64,000 bases of DNA from Acidovorax sp. GTDB taxonomy: Bacteria; Pseudomonadota; Gammaproteobacteria; Burkholderiales; Burkholderiaceae_C. The notes beneath the pieces were generated by a model that ran no database searches, was not told the origin of the DNA, and saw nothing but the letters and a program-made list of their open reading frames with translations. The translations under genes were made by a program, and so were the position numbers. Where the stretch lies: positions 248,001 to 312,000 of the forward strand of contig NZ_JAPUDY010000008.1 of NCBI RefSeq assembly GCF_027492855.1, given 5' to 3'. Shown here piece after piece: positions 17,844 to 27,823 of the stretch (its first letter is position 1; each line of letters opens with the position of its first letter).

Positions 17844-17884
17844 GGCCCCGCCTGCGTGGCCGGGGCCGTTTCGCTTCTTTTTCC
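17844..17884 (+). terminator. Probable terminator after nusB
   Basis: GGCCCCG and CGGGGCC pair over a 10-base loop, followed by a T-rich stretch ending CTTCTTTTTC. Confidence 0.5.
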
Positions 17885-17919
17885 TTCCACGCCGCCCCGA
17901 GCGGGCAGGATGCCTTTCC

Positions 17920-19116
17920 ATGAAGTTTTCCACGCGCGCCGAGCGCATCGAACCGTTCTATGTGATGGAAGTGGCCAAGGCCGCACAGGCCCTGGCCCGC
18001 GAGGTGGCGGGCACGCGTGAGCCGATGATCTTTTTGAACATCGGTGAGCCGGACTTCACCGCACCGCCCCTGGTGCAGGAAGCCGCCGCGCGCGCCGTGC
18101 ACAGCGGCGCCACGCAATACACCAATGCCCTGGGCCTCGATGCACTGCGCGAGCGCATCAGCGGCTGGTATCAGAGCCGATTTGGCGTGAACGTGCCTGC
18201 GCGCCGTATCGCGGTGACGGCGGGCGCATCGGCCGCGCTACAGCTCGCGTGCCTGGCACTCATCGAATCGGGCGACGAAATCCTCATGCCCGACCCGAGC
18301 TACCCTTGCAACCGCCACTTCGTGAGCGCCGCAGAAGGCAAGGCCGTGCTGTTGCCCACCACGGCGGCCGAGCGCTACCAACTCAGCGCCGACAAGGTGC
18401 GCGCGGCCTGGACGGACAAGACCCGTGGCGTGCTGTTGGCTTCGCCGTCCAACCCCACGGGCACGTCGATCGCGCCCGACGAGTTGCGCCGCATCCATGA
18501 CGTGGTGCGCGCGAAGGGCGGCATCACGATGATCGATGAGATCTACCTGGGCCTGTCGTACGAAGAAGAGTTCGGCCACACGGCATTGGCCATCGACGAC
18601 AACATCATCAGCATCAACAGCTTCAGCAAATACTTCAACATGACGGGCTGGCGCCTGGGCTGGATGGTGGTGCCCGAGGCCATGGTGCCCGTGGTGGAGC
18701 GTCTGGCGCAAAACCTGTTCATCTGCGCCAGCACTGTGTCGCAGCATGCCGCGCTGGCCTGCTTCGAGGCCGAGAGCATTGCCGAGTACGAACGCCGCCG
18801 CGCCGAGTTCAAGGCCCGGCGCGACTTTTTCATCCCAGCCCTGCAGTCGCTGGGCCTCACGGTACCGGTGATGCCCGACGGCGCCTTCTACGCCTGGGCC
18901 GACTGCACAGAGGCCGCACAGCGCCTGGGCGTCCCCTCGGGCAAGAACTGCAGCTGGGACTTTGCGTTCGAGGTCATGCGCCGCGCCCACATCGCAGTGA
19001 CGCCGGGGCGCGACTTTGGCACGGCAGAGCCCGAGCGCTTCATCCGCTTCTCCACCGCCAATTCGATGGCGCAACTGCAGGAGTCGGTGGCGCGGCTGCG
19101 CACGCTGCTTGGGTAA
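17920..19116 (+). CDS. Class I/II PLP-dependent aminotransferase
   Basis: A 398-residue fold-type I aminotransferase of the aspartate/alanine-like subgroup. FLNIGEPDF, SPSNPTGT near residue 175, and SFSKYFNMTGWRLGW near residue 231 with the Schiff-base Lys are clear. RFSTANS near the end contains the substrate carboxylate Arg. Substrate specificity cannot be fixed from the sequence. The gene is the first after the nusB terminator, with ybgC and tol genes 6 bases downstream. Confidence 0.92.
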   Translation: MKFSTRAERIEPFYVMEVAKAAQALAREVAGTREPMIFLNIGEPDFTAPPLVQEAAARAVHSGATQYTNALGLDALRERISGWYQSRFGVNVPARRIAVTAGASAALQLACLALIESGDEILMPDPSYPCNRHFVSAAEGKAVLLPTTAAERYQLSADKVRAAWTDKTRGVLLASPSNPTGTSIAPDELRRIHDVVRAKGGITMIDEIYLGLSYEEEFGHTALAIDDNIISINSFSKYFNMTGWRLGWMVVPEAMVPVVERLAQNLFICASTVSQHAALACFEAESIAEYERRRAEFKARRDFFIPALQSLGLTVPVMPDGAFYAWADCTEAAQRLGVPSGKNCSWDFAFEVMRRAHIAVTPGRDFGTAEPERFIRFSTANSMAQLQESVARLRTLLG

Positions 19117-19122
19117 CACGGC

Positions 19123-19542
19123 ATGGCGTTTGAATTTCCGATCCGGGTTTACTGGGAGGACACCGATGCAGGCGGCATCGTGTTCTACGCCAACTACCTC
19201 AAGTTCTTTGAGCGCGCACGCACCGAATGGCTGCGCTCGCTCGGCGTGGGCCAGCAGCGATTGCGGGAACAAACCGGCGGCATGTTTGTCGTAACCGGTG
19301 CGCAGCTTCGCTACCACCGCCCCGCGCGGCTGGACGACGAACTCATTGTTACCGCCGCCCTGCAAGACAAAGGCCGGGCATCGTTGACAATAGTGCAGCA
19401 AGCGCTCTTAAAATCAGAGCAGATGACCGACCTGTCCCCTCAGTTGCTGACCGAAGGCACCATCCGCATCGGGTGGGTGGACTCCGCCACCCTGCGCCCC
19501 GCAAGAATTCCGAGCACCCTTCTGGAACAACTCACACCATGA
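19123..19542 (+). CDS. ybgC: Tol-Pal associated acyl-CoA thioesterase
   Basis: YbgC (139 aa) is a hotdog-fold thioesterase acting on acyl-CoA or acyl-ACP. VYWEDTDAGGIVFYANYLKF near residue 9 carries the catalytic Asp. It overlaps tolQ in an ATGA, the classical first gene of Tol-Pal operons, where it associates with the envelope machinery. Confidence 0.95.
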   Translation: MAFEFPIRVYWEDTDAGGIVFYANYLKFFERARTEWLRSLGVGQQRLREQTGGMFVVTGAQLRYHRPARLDDELIVTAALQDKGRASLTIVQQALLKSEQMTDLSPQLLTEGTIRIGWVDSATLRPARIPSTLLEQLTP

Positions 19543-20252
19543 ACTCCCAAAACATGTCCATCATCTCCCTGGTGCTGCACGCCAGCTGGGTGGTGCAACT
19601 CGTGATGCTGCTGCTGCTGGGCGTGTCGGTGGCCAGCTGGGCGGCCATCTTCCGCAAGCTGTTCGCCTTGAAGCGCGTAAAAACCTTGAACGAGGATTTC
19701 GAGCGCGAGTTCTGGTCGGGCACCAGCCTCAACGACCTGTACGCCAGCGCAGCCCAGAACTCCAAGCAGGCCGGGCCCATGGAACGCATCTTCGCCAGCG
19801 GCATGCGCGAATACCAGAAGCTGCGCGAACGCCGCATTGCAGACCCCGGCACCCTGCTTGATGGCGCACGCCGCGCCATGCGCGCGAGCTTCCAGCGCGA
19901 GATGGACGTGGTCGAATCCAGCCTGTCCTTCCTTGCCTCGGTGGGCTCGGTGTCGCCCTACGTGGGCCTGTTCGGCACGGTGTGGGGCATCATGCACGCC
20001 TTCACCGGCTTTGCGGGCATGGAGCAGGTCACGCTGGCCACCGTGGCGCCCGGAATTGCCGAGGCCCTGGTCGCCACCGCCATCGGCCTGTTCGCCGCCA
20101 TCCCCGCCGTGATCGCCTACAACCGCTTCGCCCGCGACATCGACCGCGTGGCCACGCAACAGGAGACCTTCATCGAAGAGTTCTCCAACATCCTGCAGCG
20201 CAACCTGGGCGCGCAGCCAACCGCCACGGGCCACACGGCCTCGGGGCACTGA
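19539..20252 (+). CDS. tolQ: Tol-Pal proton channel subunit TolQ
   Basis: TolQ (237 aa) is an inner-membrane protein with three transmembrane helices. The first spans about residues 18-38 (VQLVMLLLLGVSVASWAAIF) and two more are near 130-200 with SVSPYVGLFGTVWGIMHAF. With TolR it forms the proton-driven motor that energises TolA during outer-membrane constriction. The start at 19539 overlaps ybgC. TolR begins 4 bases after the stop. Confidence 0.96.
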   Translation: MNSQNMSIISLVLHASWVVQLVMLLLLGVSVASWAAIFRKLFALKRVKTLNEDFEREFWSGTSLNDLYASAAQNSKQAGPMERIFASGMREYQKLRERRIADPGTLLDGARRAMRASFQREMDVVESSLSFLASVGSVSPYVGLFGTVWGIMHAFTGFAGMEQVTLATVAPGIAEALVATAIGLFAAIPAVIAYNRFARDIDRVATQQETFIEEFSNILQRNLGAQPTATGHTASGH

Positions 20253-20256
20253 CACC

Positions 20257-20682
20257 ATGCCCGCCATGGCATCCCGCGGCCGGGGCCGCCGCACCATCAA
20301 CGAGATCAACATGGTCCCGTTCATCGACGTGATGCTGGTGCTGCTCATCATCTTCATGGTGACGGCGCCCATGCTCACGCCCGGCATGATCGACGTGCCC
20401 AGCGTGGGCAAAAGCAAGAACCCGCCCAAGGTGGTGGCGCAGGTCATCGTGAACAAGGATGGATCGCTCCAGTTCAAAACCCCCGACGCCACGCGCAGCC
20501 TGAACCAGCGCGAGATCGGCGAAGCCGCCAGCCGCTGGCAAAAGGGCCAGGGCGCCGAGAGTGCCGTGGTCATCAGCGCTGACAAGGGCGTGCAGTACGA
20601 AACCGTGGTGAAGGCCATGGATGCACTACAAAAGGCGGGTGTGCAGCGCGTGGGCCTGTCCGTCAAACAAGGCGGTGGTTGA
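20257..20682 (+). CDS. tolR: Tol-Pal motor subunit TolR (ExbD family)
   Basis: TolR (141 aa) has one N-terminal transmembrane helix, residues about 17-37, with NMVPFIDVMLVLLIIFMVTA. The Asp in FIDVMLV is the proton-carrying residue of the ExbD/TolR family. The rest is periplasmic. It lies tightly between tolQ and tolA. Confidence 0.96.
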   Translation: MPAMASRGRGRRTINEINMVPFIDVMLVLLIIFMVTAPMLTPGMIDVPSVGKSKNPPKVVAQVIVNKDGSLQFKTPDATRSLNQREIGEAASRWQKGQGAESAVVISADKGVQYETVVKAMDALQKAGVQRVGLSVKQGGG

Positions 20683-20713
20683 ACCGAAACCACCCGGCCC
20701 TGCTCAGACGCCC

Positions 20714-21646
20714 ATGCACGCCCTCGACGACCGCGACCAGTTTTACCCGCCCCGCCCGCCCGCGCGCCTGCGCGCCATCACGCTGGCGCTGCTGACGCAT
20801 GCCGTGCTGATCGGTGCACTGACCTGGGGCGTGAACTGGAAAAGCACCGCAGATCGGCCCGCAGTAGAGGCCGAACTGTGGGCCGCCGTGCCCACCCAAG
20901 CCGCACCACGTGCCGTGGACCCCCCACCGCCGCCACCCACACCGGTGCCAACTCCTCCTCCTCCAGCCCCACCCGTGCGCACCGTGCAGCCGCCCGACAC
21001 GCGCGAGGCCGACATCGCCATTGAGCGCGAGAAGAAACGCCTGGAGCAGGAAAAAAAGGCCCGCGAGCAACAGCAGGAACGCGAGAAGCGTGAGCGCGAA
21101 CGCAAGGAAGAAGAACGCCGCGACCGCCTAGAGCAGGAGAAAAAGGAACGCCTGCAAAAGGAACGGGAAAAGGAACAGCGCGAGAAGCAGCAGGCCGAAC
21201 AAAAGAAGAAGGCCGAGCAGGAAAAGCAGAAGAAACTGGCCGAAGACAAACGCAAGGCCGAAGCCGAAGCCAAGCAACTGGCAGAACAGCGCGAAGCCAA
21301 CCTGCGCCGCATCCAGGGCCTGGCAGGGGCCACGGGGGGAGCGAATGCCACGGGCACTGCATTGCGCAACGCGGGTCCATCTGGCAGCTACGGCGGCAAG
21401 GTGGCCGCCAAGGTCAAGCCCAACATCGTGTACCCCGACATGATCTCTGGCAACCCGCGCGCTGAGGTGGAGGTGCGCCTGTCACCCGACGGCACCATCG
21501 TGGGCAAGCGCCTCGTGCAATCCAGCGGCAACAAGGCCTGGGACGACGCTGTGTTGCGCGCGCTGGACAAGACCGAAACCCTGCCACGCGATGTGGACGG
21601 GCGCGTACCGTCATCGCTGACCATCGGCTTCCGTCCGCAGGATTGA
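20714..21646 (+). CDS. tolA: Cell envelope integrity protein TolA
   Basis: TolA (310 aa) links the TolQR motor to the outer membrane. One membrane anchor lies near residues 20-40, then comes a Pro-rich hinge (about 70-95), a long Lys/Glu/Gln helical rod (about 97-205), and a TonB/TolA-like C-terminal domain containing VYPDMISGNPRAEVEVRLS. I chose the ATG at 20714. The frame extends upstream into tolR. tolB and pal do not follow: the next gene is an unrelated regulator on the other strand. Confidence 0.93.
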   Translation: MHALDDRDQFYPPRPPARLRAITLALLTHAVLIGALTWGVNWKSTADRPAVEAELWAAVPTQAAPRAVDPPPPPPTPVPTPPPPAPPVRTVQPPDTREADIAIEREKKRLEQEKKAREQQQEREKRERERKEEERRDRLEQEKKERLQKEREKEQREKQQAEQKKKAEQEKQKKLAEDKRKAEAEAKQLAEQREANLRRIQGLAGATGGANATGTALRNAGPSGSYGGKVAAKVKPNIVYPDMISGNPRAEVEVRLSPDGTIVGKRLVQSSGNKAWDDAVLRALDKTETLPRDVDGRVPSSLTIGFRPQD

Positions 21647-21662
21647 GCCCCGCCGCACTTCC

Positions 21663-22442
21663 TCAACCTGCCTGCTTGGCCATCACGGGCGGATAGCCAA
21701 AAGAGCGCGAGAACGAGCGCGAAAACCCTTCGACGCTGTTGAAGCCAACGCGCCGCGCCGCCGCCTTCACTGACAGGCCCGCCTCCAGATGCCTGCGGGC
21801 CAGAATCAAGCGCCACGCGCCCAGGTAGGCCATGGGCGTCATGCCAACCACGCGGCGAAAGGTGGCCATGAACTGGGTGCGCGACATCGCTGCGCTGTCT
21901 GCCAGTTGATCGATGGACCAGGGCCGGGCAGGCTCGTCATGCATGGACACCACCGCACGGTGCAGGCTGGGATGGGCCAGCGCGGCAAACAACCCCGGCT
22001 GGCTGGCGCCTTGCTCGATGACCTGGCGCAGCACCATCAGCACCATCACTTCAGCCAGCCGATCAAGGGCTGCGGCACGGCCACAGCGCTCGCCCCCCAC
22101 CTCCTGCCAGAACGCCCCGGCAGTCAGGCGCAGGGCGTGGGCATGCTCCAGCAACACGGTCACCTCGTCCGGGATCGCCGCCATCAGGGGGTTGGTGGCA
22201 TTGTCAAAGTCGATCGCCACGGTGACACACAGGTCAGGAGGCGGGGGGTTGCCACCCGACATGCGCAAGACGATCCGGTGCCCAGGCGTGCCAGGCACAC
22301 CACACAACTGCAGGCAAGGCCCCCGCGCTTCGCGGGCAGAAGCAACGACCACGGCACTCAGCTTGAATGACCCCATGAAGGCGGCAAGCCGGTCTTTTTT
22401 CTCCAATCCGGTACTTTGAGTCATGTTTTCTGCATTTTGCAT
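21663..22442 (-). CDS. AraC family transcriptional regulator
   Basis: A 259-residue regulator with a cupin-like effector domain (AraC_N type) in residues about 25-150 and two helix-turn-helix motifs at the C-terminus: WSIDQLADSAAMSRTQFMATF and VKAAARRVGFNSVEGFSRSF. Possible starts are 22442, 22424 and 22376. It is divergent from the peroxiredoxin gene with 68 bases between, and the family often controls such a neighbour. The effector is unknown. Confidence 0.88.
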   Translation of the reverse strand: MQNAENMTQSTGLEKKDRLAAFMGSFKLSAVVVASAREARGPCLQLCGVPGTPGHRIVLRMSGGNPPPPDLCVTVAIDFDNATNPLMAAIPDEVTVLLEHAHALRLTAGAFWQEVGGERCGRAAALDRLAEVMVLMVLRQVIEQGASQPGLFAALAHPSLHRAVVSMHDEPARPWSIDQLADSAAMSRTQFMATFRRVVGMTPMAYLGAWRLILARRHLEAGLSVKAAARRVGFNSVEGFSRSFSRSFGYPPVMAKQAG

Positions 22443-22510
22443 AGCTCTAATTTTGCAACACTAGAGTCCTGCAAGCAAATCCATCTGCAGGCAACCAGGA
22501 AACCATCACC

Positions 22511-23047
22511 ATGCTCATGCCACGCCAAACAGCCCCAGCGCTGGAATTCCCGACCCTCAAGGGCGACCTCTTCCGACTGGCCGATGAAAATCCGGCGCAT
22601 TTCACGCTCGTCACCTTCTACCGCGGGCTGCACTGCCCCCTGTGCGCCACCTACCTCAAGGAGCTGGAACGCCTGGTGCCAGCGTTTGCAGAGCGGGGCG
22701 TGACCACCATCGCCGTCAGCTCCGACGAACAAGAGCGGGCCCAGGCCATGGCTGACAAGATCGGTGCCACCAACCTGCGCATCGGTTACGGCCTGTCGCT
22801 CGACGTGGCGCGCAACTGGGGGCTCTACATTTCGAGCGGCCGTGGCAAAACCTCGATCGGCATCGAGGAGCCCGCGCTGTTCTCAGAACCGGCCGTGTAC
22901 CTCGTCCGCCCGGACCAGTCGATCTACTACGTGTCTGTGCAGTCCATGCCGTTCGTGCGGCCAGCCTTCGCCGAGATGGTCCAGGCCCTGGACTTCGTGA
23001 TCAAGAACAACTACCCCGCACGCGGCGAATACACGGGACCCGTTTAA
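22511..23047 (+). CDS. Peroxiredoxin-like (AhpC/TSA) family protein
   Basis: A 178-residue thioredoxin-fold protein. TLVTFYRGLHCPLCATYLKE near residue 33 puts a CxxC at the peroxidatic position, and GVTTIAVSSDEQERA follows. It probably reduces peroxides or acts as a thiol oxidoreductase in the cytoplasm. A second in-frame ATG lies two codons downstream. It is divergent from the AraC gene, which may sense oxidants and regulate it. This link is inference. Confidence 0.85.
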   Translation: MLMPRQTAPALEFPTLKGDLFRLADENPAHFTLVTFYRGLHCPLCATYLKELERLVPAFAERGVTTIAVSSDEQERAQAMADKIGATNLRIGYGLSLDVARNWGLYISSGRGKTSIGIEEPALFSEPAVYLVRPDQSIYYVSVQSMPFVRPAFAEMVQALDFVIKNNYPARGEYTGPV

Positions 23048-23090
23048 CGGCGCTTAAAAAGGCTGGCTGCAGCGCAGTAGCCGCCCATAG

Positions 23091-23128
23091 AAAAACCCGG
23101 TGGCCGCCTCAGCAACCACCGGGTTTTT
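23091..23128. terminator. Bidirectional terminator between convergent genes
   Basis: AAAAACCCGGTGG and CCACCGGGTTTTT are perfect inverted repeats with A and T runs on either side. It serves the peroxiredoxin gene on the plus strand and the transporter gene on the minus strand. Confidence 0.9.
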
Positions 23129-23148
23129 GCAGACAGTTTCCCAGGCGT

Positions 23149-24489
23149 TTAACGGTCGCGGCGCTCCATGCGCCGGTTCAGGTTCAAAGCGCCCAGCGTG
23201 CAGGCCACGCCTGACAGCAGGTACACCGTCACCGCCAGCAGCCCAAACTGCGCCGACAGGTACAAGGCCACCAGGGGCGCAAAAGCGGCGCCGATGATCC
23301 AGGCCAAGTCGGCCGACAGGGCCGCGCCCGTGTAACGGTATTGCGGCGAGAAGTTGGCCGTGACGGTGCCGGATGCCTGGCCGTACGACAAGCCCAGCAG
23401 CACAAAACCCAGCAGTAGGAACATGGTGCTGCCCACCTCGCCAGAATTGAGCAGCACGGGTGCCATGAAGCTGAACACGCCAATCAGCACGGCCATGCTC
23501 CCAAGCAGTTTGCGGCGGCCCAGGTGGTCAGACAGCCAGCCCGAAACCATGATGGCCCCCGCCGCGAGGAAAGCACCGACGATCTGCACCCCCAGGATCT
23601 GGGTGACCGGCTGGTCGGAGTACAGCGTGATCCACGACAGCGGGAACACCGTGACCAGATGGAACAGCGCAAAACTGGCCAGCGCGGCAAACGCCCCCAG
23701 CAGCACATTGCCGCCTTCGTCGCGCATCACCCGGTTCACGGGCACGGGCTGCAGCTCACGGTCTTGCAATAGCTCGGAGTACGACTGCCCCACCACCAGG
23801 CGCAGACGGGCGAACAGAGCCACCACGTTCACGGCAAAGGCCACGAAGAACGGATAGCGCCAGCCCCAGGCCAGAAACTCCTGTGTGCTGAGGCTTGCAT
23901 ACAGGTAGGCGAACAGGCTGGCCGCCAGCACGAAACCCACTGGGGCGCCCAATTGGCCGATCATGGCGTACCAGCCTCGGCGCTCCTTGGGCGCCGACAT
24001 GGCCAGCAGCGACGGCAGGCCGTCCCACGAACCACCCAGCGCGAGCCCCTGCCCGATGCGCAGAACCAGCAGCGCGACCACGGCAGTTACGCCCACATCC
24101 TTGTACCCCGGCAAAAAGGCCATGCCGACCGTACACACGCCCAACAGGAACAGCGCGATCGTCAGCTTGGTGCCCCGCCCCCAGCGCCGCTGAATGGCCA
24201 TGGAGATGGCAGTGCCCACGGGCCGGACCACAAAGGCCGCAGCCAGTAGGGCAAACGACATCAGCGTGCCATCCAGGCGCGACAGGAACGGAAACAGGAA
24301 GGACGGGAAGACAAGAACGCAGGCGATCCCGAAAACGAAGAAGTCGAAATACTCGGACGAGCGTCCGATGATCACGCCCACAGCGATTTCACTGGGGGTG
24401 ACGTCTTCATGCGTATCAGCCCGCGAGAGAGAGGCGGGGCTTTCTGCAAAACCGGCCGCAGGGTAAGTGGCAGAGGCGGGGCTGCTCAT
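23149..24489 (-). CDS. MHS-type major facilitator transporter
   Basis: A 446-residue inner-membrane symporter with about 12 hydrophobic segments. GRSSEYFDFFVFGIACVLVF near the first helix and RRWGRGTKLT in the loop between helices 2 and 3 resemble the metabolite:H+ symporter branch, whose members move organic acids or betaines. The substrate is unknown. The start ATG at 24489 is preceded by GGAG at 8 bases. A TTG two codons upstream is less likely. Confidence 0.87.
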   Translation of the reverse strand: MSSPASATYPAAGFAESPASLSRADTHEDVTPSEIAVGVIIGRSSEYFDFFVFGIACVLVFPSFLFPFLSRLDGTLMSFALLAAAFVVRPVGTAISMAIQRRWGRGTKLTIALFLLGVCTVGMAFLPGYKDVGVTAVVALLVLRIGQGLALGGSWDGLPSLLAMSAPKERRGWYAMIGQLGAPVGFVLAASLFAYLYASLSTQEFLAWGWRYPFFVAFAVNVVALFARLRLVVGQSYSELLQDRELQPVPVNRVMRDEGGNVLLGAFAALASFALFHLVTVFPLSWITLYSDQPVTQILGVQIVGAFLAAGAIMVSGWLSDHLGRRKLLGSMAVLIGVFSFMAPVLLNSGEVGSTMFLLLGFVLLGLSYGQASGTVTANFSPQYRYTGAALSADLAWIIGAAFAPLVALYLSAQFGLLAVTVYLLSGVACTLGALNLNRRMERRDR

Positions 24490-24640
24490 GAACAAGGCTC
24501 CTAATCGTGGTGTAGAAAAGACAGCTTCGTTCTACACCCAAGTGCAATCGTCGGCAAGTGAGCTTTCACCATGTCGCGGATGGGACAGAGGTTTTTCAGA
24601 CCATGTCGCCAGCCCCATCCAGAGGGCAAATCTTTGACCC

Positions 24641-24684
24641 TGGACAAAATGTCCAATGGACAAAAAAGCTAGCGCAATTACATT
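24641..24684 (+). promoter_or_regulatory. Overlapping palindromes and promoter before cyoA
   Basis: TGGACAAAATGTCCA (24641-24655) and TGTCCAATGGACA (24650-24662) are two overlapping perfect dyads. The right-hand TGGACA (24657-24662) can serve as a -35 with TACATT (24679-24684) as -10 at 16-base spacing, 60 bases before cyoA. A dimeric regulator bound here would cover the -35. Its identity is unknown. Confidence 0.45.
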
Positions 24685-24743
24685 CGCGGGCATCCCGTTA
24701 TCCGCGTTTACCCTTAATTAAGCGCCCTGGCCGTTCTCACCAC

Positions 24744-25811
24744 ATGCACCAACTCCCCCAACTTCGCGGGCCCACCTGGCTGGCCGCCATCGCGGCCCTG
24801 GGCAGCCTTGCCGGCTGCAGCAAGGCTGTTGTCCTCAACCCAGCCGGTGACATCGCCGCCCAACAGGGCCAGATGGTCATCACCGCCACCTTGCTGATGC
24901 TGATCATCATCGTGCCGGTCATCGCCCTCACCCTGTTCTTCGCCTGGAAGTACCGCCAGGGCAACCCGGCCAACACCGAGGCCGACTACGACCCCGAATG
25001 GCACCACTCCACCTCGCTGGAGCTGGTGATCTGGACGGTGCCGCTGCTCATCATCATCGCCCTGGGGGCGCTGACCTGGATCGGCACCCACAAGCTCGAC
25101 CCCTACCGGCCGCTGGACCGCATCGACGCCCAGCGCCCGCTGGACGCCAACGTCAAGCCGATGGAGGTACAGGTGGTGGCCATGGACTGGAAGTGGCTGT
25201 TCTTCTACCCCGAGCTGGGCATCGCCACGGTGAACGAACTGGCCGCGCCGGTGGACCGCCCCATCCTGTTCAAGCTCACCGCCACGTCCACGATGAACGC
25301 GTTCTACGTGCCCGATCTGGCCGGCATGATCTACGCCATGCCCGGCATGCAGACCGAGCTCAATGCCGTGATCAACAAGCCCGGCGTGTTCCAGGGCATG
25401 TCGTCGCACTACAGCGGTGCAGGCTTTTCGGGCATGACCTTCAAGTTCCACGGCCTGAGCGACAGTGACTTTGCCCAGTGGGTGCAAAAAGCCAAGACCG
25501 AGGGCAAGCCCCTGGACAAAGGCACCTACCTGAACCTGGTCAAGCCCAGCGAACGCGACCCCGTGCAGCGCTTTGCCTCAGTGGAAGAAGGCCTGTATGA
25601 CAAGGTGCTCAACCGCTGCGTGGAAGACGGGAAGATGTGCATGCACCACATGATGGCCATCGATGCCAACGGTGGCGATGCCTATGTGCGCGCCATGGGC
25701 CTGAACCTGCCCCAGGACGTGTGCACCGTACAGAACGCCGCCCAGGTGGTGGCCGCGCTGGACGCCCGCAACACACCCGCCCCCGCACAAAGCGCCAGCA
25801 TCCGCCAATGA
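24744..25811 (+). CDS. cyoA: Cytochrome o ubiquinol oxidase subunit II
   Basis: CyoA (355 aa) is a membrane-anchored lipoprotein subunit of the bo3-type quinol oxidase. A signal with lipobox LAGC ends near residue 24. Two membrane helices follow (about 48-70 and 95-115), then a periplasmic cupredoxin domain. The CuA-binding cysteine motif of cytochrome c oxidases is missing: the region reads [18 protein letters not shown]. This supports quinol rather than cytochrome c as the donor. I chose the ATG at 24744 for its signal sequence. It overlaps cyoB by ATGA. Confidence 0.95.
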   Translation: MHQLPQLRGPTWLAAIAALGSLAGCSKAVVLNPAGDIAAQQGQMVITATLLMLIIIVPVIALTLFFAWKYRQGNPANTEADYDPEWHHSTSLELVIWTVPLLIIIALGALTWIGTHKLDPYRPLDRIDAQRPLDANVKPMEVQVVAMDWKWLFFYPELGIATVNELAAPVDRPILFKLTATSTMNAFYVPDLAGMIYAMPGMQTELNAVINKPGVFQGMSSHYSGAGFSGMTFKFHGLSDSDFAQWVQKAKTEGKPLDKGTYLNLVKPSERDPVQRFASVEEGLYDKVLNRCVEDGKMCMHHMMAIDANGGDAYVRAMGLNLPQDVCTVQNAAQVVAALDARNTPAPAQSASIRQ

Positions 25812-27823
25812 GTCTCCCTATGTCCTCCGAAACCGTTTCTCCCTCCCACTGGGCCCTTGGCCGGCTCAACTGGGACGCCGTGCCGATGGCGCATGAGCCC
25901 ATCGTGCTGTGGACCTTCATCGCCGTTGTGCTGGGCGGCATCGCCGTCATGGCGGGCATCACCAAGTTCCGTCTGTGGGGCCCGCTGTGGCGCGACTGGA
26001 TCTGCAGCATCGACCACAAGAAGATCGGGATCATGTACATGATCCTGGGCCTGGTGATGCTGCTGCGCGGCTTTGCCGACGCCGTGATGATGCGCCTGCA
26101 ACAGGCCATGGCCTTTGGCGACAACATGGGTTACCTGCCGCCGCACCACTACGACCAGATCTTCACCGCCCACGGCGTGATCATGATCTTCTTCGTGGCC
26201 ATGCCGCTGGTCACGGGGCTGATGAACTACCTCGTGCCACTGCAAATCGGCGCGCGCGACGTGTCGTTCCCGTTCCTCAACAACTTCAGCTTCTGGATGA
26301 CCACCGCTGGCGCCGTGCTGGTGATGGTGTCGCTGTTCCTGGGCGAGTTCTCCACCTCGGGCTGGCTGGCGTTGTCGAACCTGGGGGCGCAGAGCCCGAG
26401 CACCGGGCTCGATTACTACATCTGGGCGCTACAGATTGCCGGGGTGGGCACCACGCTCTCGGGCATCAATCTGATCGTCACCATCATCAAAATGCGCGCG
26501 CCGGGCATGAGCCTGATGAAGATGCCCGTATTCACCTGGACCGCTCTGTGCACCAACGCGCTCATCGTGGCGTCCTTCCCCGTGCTGACGGCCGCGCTGG
26601 TGCTGATGTCGCTGGACCGCTATGTGGGCACCAATTTCTTCACGAATGAGCTGGGCGGCAACCCCATGCTCTATGTGAACCTGATCTGGATCTGGGGCCA
26701 CCCCGAGGTCTACATCCTGATCCTGCCCTGCTTCGGCATCTTCTCCGAGGTGGTGGCCACCTTCTGCAAGAAGCGCCTGTTCGGCTACACCTCGATGGTC
26801 TACGCCACGGTGGTGATCACCATCCTGTCGTACCTGGTGTGGCTGCACCACTTCTTCACCATGGGCTCCGGCGCCAGCGTGAACACCTTCTTCGGCATCA
26901 CGACGATGATCATCTCGATCCCCACTGGGGCGAAGATCTTCAACTGGCTGTTCACCATGTACAAGGGCCGCATCCGCTTCGAGCTGCCCATGATGTGGAC
27001 CGTGGCCTTCATGATTACCTTCGCCATTGGCGGCATGACTGGCGTGCTGCTGGCCGTGCCCCCGGCCGACTTCGTGCTGCACAACAGCCTGTTCCTGATC
27101 GCCCACTTCCACAACGTGATCATCGGCGGCGTGCTGTTTGGCCTGTTCGCGGGCATCAACTACTGGTACCCCAAGGCCTTTGGCTACAAGCTCGACCGCA
27201 CCTGGGGCGTGCGCTCCTTCTGGCTGTGGGTGGTGGGATTCTGGGTGGCCTTCGGCCCGCTGTATGTGCTGGGCCTGATGGGCGTGACCCGCCGTGCCAA
27301 CCACTTTGAAGACCAGTCGCTGCAGATCTGGTTCGTGATCGCCGCCATCGGCGCGGCCATGATCGCGGCCGGTATTGCCTGTTTCCTGATCCAGATCGTG
27401 GTGAGCTACTTGAAGCGCGAAGAGCTGCGCGACCACACGGGCGACCCCTGGGATGCGCGCACGCTGGAATGGGCCACGTCCTCACCCCCGCCCGACTACA
27501 ACTTTGCCTTCACGCCCGTGGTGCACGAGATCGACGCCTGGTGGGACATGAAGAAACACGGCTACCAGCGCCCGCTCACCGGCTTTGCGCCCATCCACAT
27601 GCCGGCCAACACGGGCTCGGGTGCAGTGATATCGGCCCTGTCGCTGGTGTTCGGCTTTGCGCTGATCTGGCACATGTGGCTGCTGGCGGGCCTGTCGTTC
27701 GCGGCGTTGCTGCTGGCTTCGATCATCCACACGTTCAACTACAAGCGTGACTTCTACATCCCGGCGTCCCAAGTGATTGACACCGAAAACGCCCGCACAC
27801 TTCAACTCGCACGCCATGTCTGA
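25808..27823 (+). CDS. cyoB: Cytochrome o ubiquinol oxidase subunit I
   Basis: CyoB (671 aa) is the catalytic heme-copper subunit, reducing oxygen to water and pumping protons. [10 protein letters not shown] has a heme ligand His. [20 protein letters not shown] has the CuB His and cross-linked Tyr. WLHHFFTMG has the CuB His pair, and [12 protein letters not shown] carries the two remaining heme ligands. About 15 hydrophobic segments are seen. It starts inside the cyoA stop and overlaps cyoC by 8 bases. Confidence 0.98.
   Translation: MSLPMSSETVSPSHWALGRLNWDAVPMAHEPIVLWTFIAVVLGGIAVMAGITKFRLWGPLWRDWICSIDHKKIGIMYMILGLVMLLRGFADAVMMRLQQAMAFGDNMGYLPPHHYDQIFTAHGVIMIFFVAMPLVTGLMNYLVPLQIGARDVSFPFLNNFSFWMTTAGAVLVMVSLFLGEFSTSGWLALSNLGAQSPSTGLDYYIWALQIAGVGTTLSGINLIVTIIKMRAPGMSLMKMPVFTWTALCTNALIVASFPVLTAALVLMSLDRYVGTNFFTNELGGNPMLYVNLIWIWGHPEVYILILPCFGIFSEVVATFCKKRLFGYTSMVYATVVITILSYLVWLHHFFTMGSGASVNTFFGITTMIISIPTGAKIFNWLFTMYKGRIRFELPMMWTVAFMITFAIGGMTGVLLAVPPADFVLHNSLFLIAHFHNVIIGGVLFGLFAGINYWYPKAFGYKLDRTWGVRSFWLWVVGFWVAFGPLYVLGLMGVTRRANHFEDQSLQIWFVIAAIGAAMIAAGIACFLIQIVVSYLKREELRDHTGDPWDARTLEWATSSPPPDYNFAFTPVVHEIDAWWDMKKHGYQRPLTGFAPIHMPANTGSGAVISALSLVFGFALIWHMWLLAGLSFAALLLASIIHTFNYKRDFYIPASQVIDTENARTLQLARHV

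Noticed and set aside
19390..19430. A family A repeat inside ybgC
   Set aside because: Only CAAGCGCT and a few flanking bases match. The paired half and the GATAGCT block are absent.
24744..25811. Cytochrome c oxidase subunit II (coxB)
   Set aside because: The CuA cysteine motif is missing, and the neighbours are cyoBCD-type, so a quinol oxidase fits better.
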